A stretch of DNA of 64,000 bases, from contig KB310082.1 of NCBI GenBank assembly GCA_000328365.1, positions 147,669 to 211,668 of the forward strand, given 5' to 3'. Shown here piece by piece: positions 55,147 to 64,000 of the stretch (the first letter of the stretch is position 1; every line of letters starts with the position of its first letter). The notes beneath the pieces were generated by a model. It was not told the origin of the DNA and made no database searches. It saw nothing but the letters and a program-made list of their open reading frames with translations. Source of the stretch: Capitella teleta. Taxonomy: Eukaryota; Annelida; Polychaeta; Capitellidae. The position numbers and the translations under genes are program-made.

Positions 55147-57855
55147 ATAATAATAATAATAATAAATCTCTCGACAAGAATTTCATATCACTTGCTTCAT
55201 AACAGATGCAAACGGCATCAATGGTTGCACTTTCAACTGTTGATCTTTGTCCATCATTATATTAGTATTATGCCCTTGCTCTAGAAATAATGAACTCTTT
55301 TTTTTTCCCGCTTGAATTTACTTATATTCATCAAAATTTCGTGGACAGGACGATCATTATGGATCATAGAGCAAACTGAGGGTGCGCCAAGGTTGATTAT
55401 TTGTAACTTAAATACTTAAAACCATTGAAGTACTAGAATGGCTGTGCAATGTTAAAACGCCCATTCTCAGTAGCTTGGAATTTAAGGGAACTATTATAGG
55501 CTATTTATAGCTTAAAGCACCAGCGTGTCTAGTTGCTCATATGGCGAATTCCCCTTAATTAAATCTGACTTTAATTCTGACCGATCACGTGACCCATATA
55601 AGCATTCTAGTTACTCCTTTATATGCTATGTTTAAAACCATCTACGTATAATATACACTTTATATAGAAGTTATCTTTGAATGCATTACTTCGAATGTGC
55701 ATGTGCAATTAATTCACGAGAATGTATTCCCGAGGCGCGTTTTCATTCCGAACTGAAGTCCGAATCTAACCAATCTCGCTAGTTGTAGTATCGTGGTGCC
55801 AGACTCCTCTTCTCCTCCAATCAAACGCGACTTTGTATGATTACAATGTGACAACAATGCTGCGGCATACAAAATCCACCATTGCACTTGCGAAATCTCC
55901 TTTCAACTCTCATCGCAAATTGTACGCGATCGAGAGTTGATACTTACCAGTAACTATAGCACCAGACTTCAGTGATATATGACCCCCCGCCAAAAAACAA
56001 AAAAAAAACAAAAACAAAAACAAAAACAAAAACAAAAACAAAAACAACAGAAAAAAAACAACAACAGCCAAACACGTTTTTAGCACGGTGACCCACCAAT
56101 ATCATCAGTCTATCAATATCTTCTGCCTCGTATGAATCCTAGTAGTTTGGTTCGACACCAATTTTTGACAGAATTCCCAATTTGGTCTCCACGCGATTTC
56201 ATCGCCCACTTGTCAATCATTACGACCATATTATGTATGCCCTTGCCCGTCGCCTCGGATGCACTCTACGAGGTCATCGACCCATTTGAACGTCTTTCAG
56301 GTCAGACATCATTTTCCAAGTATGAATACAAATGCGGTATTATGTAAATAATGATCAATAAGAAAAGTATTGGCTCATGATGAGGTGGAGATCACGTGAT
56401 CATGGAGATGAAATGACATCGATTTTTTATTTCAAACACAATATTTCTGATTAAAGCAAATCAACAACCTAATGTGTTCTTTCTTTATAATTATGCTGTT
56501 CCGCTGTTCTAAATCCAGAACCTCATCTCCAATGCTTCTTATGTTCCCATGATAAATATATAATGGTTGATAGTAAATATATACAATGCCCACACTACAT
56601 CATGTTAGCTGTTGATTGCACACTGATGACTAATTAGTGAAACGGCATCTATTCTTGCACTTCCAGGAAACTCCGCCCGAGACGAAATCAACGCATGACA
56701 AATCACCTCTTCGAGACTCACGCTATCTCTGGGGGGGATCTCTGCTGTGACCGACAGGCTTGTTTTGATTCGATGGGCGATCTGTTTGTGGTCGGAATAA
56801 AGGACTGATTTGACGGAATCGAAAGGTTAGATTGTCATCGTCTGTTCGAACTAAATCAAATGCCAACGATCCGGTCGAGTCATTTAGTGTTGGCAGAACT
56901 TTGTATGTTTATAAAATTATATGGTAACTTTGATGTCCCATAGTGGATAGCCAAATTTCCCCTTCTTGTTATCTTTTCTTGCTCTTCAGTACAGTCGACG
57001 CCTTTATTTTTGAATCTACATTTGTTGTTTGAATGCTACACGTTCAGACGGGTCGGCCTTTTTTCATTCATCTCTGTATTTCATTGTGAGTATTTTAATG
57101 TTTATATCTGTATTTAATAATTCATGTCTGTCAGATTGGACATTGCAATCGAGCTATATGAAAAACAACAAATATAAAATACACACGTGATGTTTTTCTG
57201 TTCTTCATATCTATGAATATAATTTATGTTATGAAAAGTGTGAAAATACAAATAAAACGGAATAAAAACCCTCGAAAAGGCAGCTTTATCTTCAAATAAC
57301 GACAAGGTTCGATGTCGGTCTGAGATTCGTTGAATTGGATAATGAATAACAAGGTGAACAAATCACAATCTTTGCCTGTTGATCATTTCGCCATTAACAT
57401 GACGCGCCTTATTGAGGTCACCGCAAGGCTCAGCTCTCTGAGCTGATCCCCTGGATAACACCATCGACCAAGGGGCATTCCAGCAAAGGCGCCCTCTTAG
57501 GCTAATGTGAGAGTGGGGCATCATGTCAATTTCACATCATTGGAATGTATTCGATACTTGTTATAATTGCGCAACATTCATCAGCCAGGAACTGGAGAAC
57601 AGCCCATGAAATGTGTGACGTCAATTCATATTTTTTGGATGGCATGCTCATTGATTGCGTAATCCTTAATGGGCACATGGTAATTGATTATACTATGAAT
57701 TCCTGTTTACTCGCATGTTTTTGGCTTGGTGGTTGTGTTGTATAAATACGCAAATATAATCTATATACCTCAACACGTGTCTGTGGACAATCAGATGTTC
57801 TCATTGCCCTAGTTCCACAACATGTAACCGAGGATCATCCTGAATCCTCGATTAC
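53840..57855. other. Gene-poor spacer
   Basis: Simple repeats: poly(A) plus (ATA)n at 55116-55166 and (CAAAAA)n at 55990-56060. Open frames such as 56132-56347 have no recognisable motif. Confidence 0.4.
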
Positions 57856-57858
57856 ATA

Positions 57859-58255
57859 ACGATCTCATTGGCTCCCCGGGGTAAATTTAGAAATGGCCAG
57901 TGCTCGGACTCTAGGACACTCAGCAGAACGATTCTTGCGTCAATGGGAAAGGAATATAACGAATTTTCCACTTTGAATAAATGGGGTCTGCAGGTAACAG
58001 ATTGAAATCGTGAGAATTGAAAAAAAAAAAAAAAAAAAAAAAAAAAACAAAAAACAAAAAACAAAAAAAACACCTCATTCAATGTGTAAATCGGTAGATA
58101 TCGCGCCAATAAAGTTCAAACAAGTTTTGGTAAGGGTGGAAATTATTGTAATATTGATTTATGCTCCTTCTGAAACAAGAATCATAACGCTCAGTCTTCT
58201 GGGTCGGAATTGGCCATTTTAGAGTTTCGCCCAAGGGAGCCAATGAGATCGAACC
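57859..58255. mobile_element. Fold-back element with long inverted arms
   Basis: Left arm starts CGATCTCATTGGCTCCC (57859) and continues with AAATGGCCAGTGCTCGGACT; the right arm is its inverted copy ending GGGAGCCAATGAGATCG (about 58252), with AAAATGGCCAATTCCGACCC when complemented. Arms of about 90 bp flank a middle with a 30-base poly(A) and a (CAAAAAA)n tract. A short hairpin (CCGAGGAT / ATCCTCG) lies just outside the left arm. No transposase. Confidence 0.65.
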
Positions 58256-58259
58256 GTAT

Positions 58260-61200
58260 CCGAGCATTTCCGCAACTTCAAATCAAAACCTTCCTGTGAT
58301 TCTCTATATTGGAATTGAATAAATATAAAACAATATTTAGTTTTCTCAGCACTTTATTTTATTACACAGTGCCTCAGTCACCCCGCCCCATAAGCGACTG
58401 GGTCTCTCGCCCTATATTGAAATTTGTTTTAAGAAAGGCCACTCACTTTCTGGACACCCCATGAAGTTTACAGTTAGCAATTTAAGCAAATGGCCACACA
58501 TCCCAAAGCAGACCTTTCATGCTTAAAGCCATAGGCTGATATATTTTGTTGATAATTAAATAGACCCTGGATCACAATTACAGATTTTACTCATTGAAAG
58601 CCGTACGTAGGACCAGAAGACAGGCACTGTGATTTGTGTTTAGTCTGATGCAGTCACGTGACACAATGGTCACATGGGGTGCACGCAACAATACCGTTCC
58701 TCATGCTAATGAAGAGGACGAGGATCGAAGAGCCAGCGAATGTTTGCTTTATGGAGACAGAGGACCATTGATGTACAGATTGATCATCTTTCCTAAACAA
58801 GCTTCTGCTGTATATCCAATGAGGACTCGGTGCAGTGCTGGGGACACAGTTTATTTAGCCATTTATATCTGGAACCCATGATTGGTTGCTGAGGACTTCG
58901 GCTTTTACTATATGAATTGATGGAATTGCATTCACAGAATTTTGATTGGTTTGCGATGATGAGAATCACAGCGAATGAGTGAAATTCAACCTAAGATAAC
59001 TACAAATGAGAGCAACCTATCTTACTAATTGAAATTTGCATAATGCCTTGTCTATATTCAGGTTGCGAGTGGTTGCTCCCTCCGTTACCGCAACCTCTAA
59101 GTAACGACTAAGTTGTAAGCCGTCGAATAGGAAGTAAGGAATGACCTGCATGTGGGACTCATGATCCTCAAATCGTCACACAGAGGATTAACTGACGCCC
59201 TCTTCCATACTCCATGCATGTTCGGTCGAAACACCTCAGAATCACCTTCAGGACCGAGGTCGTATAGCCTTTCGGTTGTTCAGTTCCGATATTTCATCGC
59301 ATTATGCCTCACTCCTCGAGTTAAGAACCCTGCATTAGTCACGATACTTTAAATATCGCGTGGGATTCTTAGTGACACGGTATGTACATTAAAAACTGGC
59401 GAGGGTCGTGCACGGTGGTTTTAGACCTTTAGTGCTTGCTAATGTATACTTTCGTGCATAATTATATATCCTCGGTCTCCGCATTACCACCAGGAAGGGA
59501 AGCTTGTAAGTACTTCTGAACCATGGATTACCTGTCTCAAGTAGACGACATTAGGAGGAATTACAAAGGGCTCTCACACATTGCCTCAACTGACACTATA
59601 ACGCTGTGAATCTCCCTCGGCTGAAGCACATGGCCTTTGAGTTCTCACAAGAGAGTATCACCGGAAGCTCTACCTCGCCCTCCCAGCTCCCAAAAGGATA
59701 ACATCTTGACCTTGTAATGGCCGCTCTGAATTAGAGGCCGCCATTCCGAATCATGTCACGTGCTGCTGCCTTTCGTCACGTGATTCAACAACGCACGATT
59801 TGAACTCGTCTTGTGTCAATGGCCGCGTAAGACTCATGTCTATTGAGCGCAATCCAGGTATTCCCTGGCTTACAACAACCATGCATCTCCAATCAGTAAA
59901 ACGAGTAGATGAAAGGCTAAATTGCGCCCATTCATTGCACGAATATCGTGTGTAGAGGGATTTTCTACTGACCTTCAAGTTGTTTTGCCTGAGAACCAAT
60001 GGTCCTTGTAGGATATTTATCCTTACTCAAAATAGCCCCGAGTGTGTGCAATTAGAAGGCTCTTTCATTGCAGCCGCAGTTCCACACCACCATGCAGGAT
60101 AAATAATCCCCTGGATGCTGCAAAAAGAACCAAAACAAGTTCGTAATCTATTGATACGCTACAGGAAACGAAGTGACCAGATTGCCCCGAAAAGTTTTGT
60201 AGCAACTATGAAATCAGTGATACAGGGTGGGAGTTAGTCTAGTATAGTACTAAGTAGTACTATTAGCGATTCTTTAGTTGTTACAAACTGTTGTTTGTGT
60301 CCGCAATAATAAAAACTAATGTTTACGAATCGCGTAATTGTGTATTTAGTATGCCGTGCAAGAATGAAGCAAAATTGCTGAACTCTCGACGTCTCAGGAG
60401 ACCTAATCAGCCTTGTATCGCAACATCAATTGAATAAGATATCAGACAACAAGAAACCTAAACAACAGCTTTGTTTTGGATTCAGGATATATATATTTTT
60501 ATAATTTCTCCATATTTTTTATGGGGAATATGGGGGCAAGATAAATAATTTTGTACCTGCGATGAACGCGTCCTTTCTGCTCTAAACTCACGTTGCAAAT
60601 TAATCACAGGTCTCGACGAGTCAAATTATTCTCATTGGAACACCGCTAAGTTTTATCACTTACATATGTATTGTCAATTTATCTTTTGGAATAAATTTCC
60701 ATCGTTGAGTGTTCGTGGAACTCAGTCACGTTCACGTGACCTTTTTCTCTGATCAGAATCCTGCTTTTAGGCATTTTGTGATTTCGGTCTTTATCGCCAA
60801 GTCTCTAAAACGAGGAAATGTGAGCACAGTGGACGGTGTGATATGTGGGAGCCATTCTTCAATGAAAGTGTCCCAAAATAATTACATTGATTATACATTT
60901 TGGCAGATATACGGGTCTGCCGTTTTGCAATGAGTAAATTCCTCTTTGTTGTTGCAATGGACGCTGATAATATTGTGGCTGGGCTTGGACGCCTTAGATC
61001 ATAATTTCCATGAATAATTTAATTTCTTACGGATATAGATAGAGGAGCACGTCACAATTACAAAAGGTGGAATCATATGTTTTGCTACCACATATTCGCC
61101 TCAAATGAATGCCAAGAGTATACCAACGGAATTGCGTGGGTTTTTTTTCTTTCTCACCAAGAGCCTTGAGAATTGAATAGCAATGGACGAGCTCTATTCG

Positions 61201-61900
61201 ACTTCCCACAGCTGAAGGAAATCACACGAAGCACATATAATTGTCCCGAAAGACTTTGATGTCCTCCGAGCCTTAGTTCCCAACCGAGGGACAGTCTTCT
61301 ATTCTGAGAATAAAATTGAATGAAGCTGAGTCGCCGCAAAAATGCAAATGCACCTGGTCTTGCAGATTAAGAAAAATCCCGTCCGACTTCCCTCGGCCGG
61401 ATCTGTCAAATATCAATCCGCTTGAATTCCAAACTTGAGGTCATGAGATGCGGCTTTAAATCACTGGTACAATAACAGAGGTAATATATAAGCAAGCAAG
61501 TAGCTTAGTCTTCCCAACCAGAGGAATTACACCCAAGGACATGGTTTTGGCGGAAGGCATTTGGCTGTTTATCAAACCTTGGATCTGGATTCCACTGCAT
61601 GGTCACTGAACTCGCGTGCCCTGTTACCCGAACGATCAGTGCCAAATTACCATATTACGAGTTTTCGAGTTATCTATTGCACGAGTTTGCGAAGACTGGA
61701 GTTGATTGAACTTCAAGTTGATTGAAGGTACGTTGACTGACCAAATGCCCCATTAGACGAATTTTTAAAGTTTCATGGAAAAATTTAGTAGTTCGTACTT
61801 TTATGACGTTTCCTCTAATTAACTGCAAATTGTGTGGCTATGCTGATATTATAGGCGGATATCAGCAAAGTTGTTTCTTTATGACACATTAAGATGACAA
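58260..61900. other. Spacer without supported genes
   Basis: Open frames at 58636-58881, 59152-59352 and 60709-60933 show no known motif or convincing splice context. A partial CAGGGTGGG motif at 60225 could be another MITE end. Confidence 0.4.
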
Positions 61901-62262
61901 CCACGTGCACACAATGCAACGCAATTCTTTGAAAGAATAATATATAGACCACAGGAGCTGCTTCGCAGCGGTGCCTAATCCTTGATACTTTGATCTAGAG
62001 GGGGCTAGTGAGAAGATGCTGCAACGGCTGGCAGCTGTGCACTTGTCCACATGACTACAACAACTTGAATTCGAAGTCAGATCGACCCCAAGAATGGTCA
62101 GTGAGTCAACAGTTTGGAGATCAGTGTCGTTCAAATACCAGCGGAGAGCAGTTGAAATGTGCCAATTCCCCGATACCATGCACATGGTCTTCTTGTGCCC
62201 GAAAGTAAATCGCCATTGTGTGGCGTACGAGGCACAGATGTTGACCAGGTCCTGCAGATCGG
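61900..62262 (-). mobile_element. LINE reverse transcriptase C-terminal fragment
   Basis: On the minus strand: DLVNICASYATQWRFTFGHK, KTMCMVSGNW, then ALRWYLNDTDLQTVD and LTILGVDL with HVDKCTAASR, matching the thumb/late RT segment of LINEs (the KC..M.G and YLGV motifs). The catalytic motifs lie outside and no 3' tail is seen. Clade probably near that of the LINE at 3500-5110. Confidence 0.7.
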
Positions 62263-62269
62263 TGAGAAT

Positions 62270-63200
62270 ATAACATTATGTAAATAATATGGAAATGAAA
62301 CATGTAATTAGAAATGGTCAACAATAATACGAAATAATGCGAACCGCGTCATTGACGGAATGAAACTTAACTGCACATCGGGTTTTACCTTTACTTTAAG
62401 TTGCTGGTTGCCATAGCAACACTCAAATGCTTTACGGCGACCAATGTTGGAAATTAGGGCTGGCATTTGTGTTCCGCTTCTTAGAAGCCATTTCCGTGAA
62501 ACGACACAAATTAATGCTGGGTCAGCCCCGGTCATGAACAGAATGGGAATGGCAATTACATTTTACGGCCCCACCCCCAGAGACTAATAAAGATAAGGAT
62601 AACTGACCCCACCCAGCTTGGCCTTATTGCTACAAGCATGCTTCTTGATATGTTTACCATATATTATATTCTGCCATTGCTGTCAATATGTTTCCAGAGT
62701 GATCTGGTTGCCCCAAGAATATCGATACGGAGTACTTGTTATCTGATTAATTGGCACCAGGAGGACGCTCGATCTGAGCTTCATTGGTCAGCAAAGTGTG
62801 ATGATGAAGGAATTAGAGCTCTGCTAAACACATGTTGGTGTGAGCAGGGAAACTTTTAATAATTTTTAACTCATTCGGATCTTCCATGAATGATTATATA
62901 GATAAAAAAGAAAAGAAAAAAGAAGAAAAGGAAGAAAAGAATTATACGTTTTGTGATCAATCTACAACAAATCAATCTCAATCAACACACAACAATAAGC
63001 CAGCTGCTATCTTGACCAGACGCAATTTGTTGAAAATATGAACAAAGCCTATTTATTTTTCTCTCCGCACACAATCAGCGAAGGAACATCCTTCAGAGAT
63101 TGGTATCAATCCTACTGACCAGTAGTCAGGACGAAGAACAGCGCTTAAGCAAATGAGGATCATTTCCGTCGTCCATTCACGGGCGCTCATAGGAAGTCAG
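62270..63200. other. Spacer without supported genes
   Basis: Purine-rich tract (AAAAGAAAAG type) at 62905-62940. No exon seen. Confidence 0.4.
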
Positions 63201-63222
63201 CCATCTTGTTATTTTCTCCAGG

Positions 63223-63315
63223 TCGAGGTCAAGGCTGATGCACTGAAGCGACGGACCACAGAGGTTGAGAATTACTTGAAATGCTGTCATAAGTTCCTCA
63301 TTGCTCGTGTGAAGG
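63223..63315 (+). CDS. Possible isolated exon, coiled-coil-like
   Basis: TTATTTTCTCCAG precedes an open block reading VEVKADALKRRTTEVENY, LKCCHKFLIARVK, followed by a GTGATA donor, phase 0 at both ends. Heptad-like and charged. No neighbouring exon could be joined with confidence. Confidence 0.22.
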
Positions 63316-64000
63316 TGATAATAATATGTTCGCACTATTATGTCACTATAAAAGCTAACAAAAATTGAAATCATTGCAAATTTCATTTCCTCTTACGGAA
63401 GTCAACGCACCGACCAGATTGGTGCGAACAACGTCGCACTAAGAAACCCGAATGCGTCACCACGATAAAAACGAAATGCTTCCCATGAGATAGTCACGTG
63501 ATACCCGATCTTGATTCCCTTTGCCTGTTGACAATCGCCGGAGGAGGTCAGAGGGACCCTCAGAACGATTGCCTCTTAGAAAATGCTGAACCAGTTGGGC
63601 ACCATTTGCTATATCTTATGTACGATTATAATTATCTTATATCATTGGGAGTCTTAATTTGGAACTCTTCGGTCTCATCCCAGTAATTAACTGTCGATTT
63701 TTTTTTTCAATTGGGTTGAGCTTAGCGCGAACTTTGGTACCTGTAGTTTATTGCACTGAGAAAGCGATTCTGCCACCTGTGAAGCCTATGATTATTCGAC
63801 ATACTTTATACGGCAATGATTGCTTATGACTATGAGATGTATAACACACACAATAACGTCTGATGGAGTAGTTTTCCAGTTGAGACCAATGCCCATTGGA
63901 GCAAAAACCCAGCACTCATCAATACGCTGACTAACAGGAGCATTATCCTTCACCTTTTGGCTAAGGTTAATGATTCATGGTCTCTTAGCAATTTTAATGT

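Noticed and set aside
63953-63965. CCTTTTGGCTAAG, a match to the 5' part of U2 snRNA
   Set aside because: Only 13 bases match and the following sequence does not continue into the U2 branch-site region or Sm site.

Overview
The window is nuclear DNA of an invertebrate animal. The evidence is spliced genes with GT-AG introns, many only 50-75 nt long, single-copy animal genes (EEF1A, NUP42, MRPS14, MPV17, an ABCC transporter, a calpain), a tRNA-Thr gene, and large amounts of SINE, LINE, pogo/Tigger, MITE and LTR-element debris. Such compact introns beside repeat-filled spacers would fit a marine early-branching animal such as a sponge, but the sequence alone does not prove this. Two assembly gaps (35175-35594 and 52668-53593) are runs of N.

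Layout. 1-5.3 kb is repeat territory: two tandem MITEs with TTAA ends, a tRNA-derived SINE with a perfect 13-bp target duplication, a pogo/Tigger relic, and a decayed LINE. 5.4-8.2 kb holds two convergent genes, NUP42 (+) and MRPS14 (-), whose stop codons are only about 230 bp apart. 9.2-11.1 kb is a nest of MITE, Tigger-like, SINE and Ty3/gypsy fragments. 11.7-14.3 kb is EEF1A with its TATA box, pyrimidine-rich start and leader intron. 15.8-18.6 kb is MPV17 (7 exons). 18.6-24.4 kb has no gene I can support; it contains LINE-tail and fold-back repeats and an odd cluster of short palindromic motifs. 24.4-28.5 kb is a calpain-like gene whose protease core has lost its catalytic residues and which carries a long serine-rich insert. 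A tRNA-Thr(AGU) lies at 29.8 kb. 30.6-32.2 kb (-) is an RRM/KH-like protein with a C-terminal Cys cluster. 32.9-34.0 kb is a second Tigger relic. 36-39.5 kb is AT-rich with a possible small spliced gene. 40.7-42.1 kb (+) is a second RRM/KH-like gene, converging on a full-length ABCC/MRP-type transporter at 42.4-49.9 kb (-). 50-64 kb has no confident protein gene, only repeats, a LINE fragment, a fold-back element and weak ORFs.

How the genes relate. The genes are mostly housekeeping and functionally unrelated: mRNA export at the nuclear pore, mitochondrial translation, cytosolic translation elongation, mitochondrial inner-membrane homeostasis, and membrane export of organic anions or conjugates. 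I see no operon-like or pathway cluster. The most interesting host features are the pseudo-calpain, the pair of RRM/KH-like proteins of similar layout, and the SINE family with three related copies.
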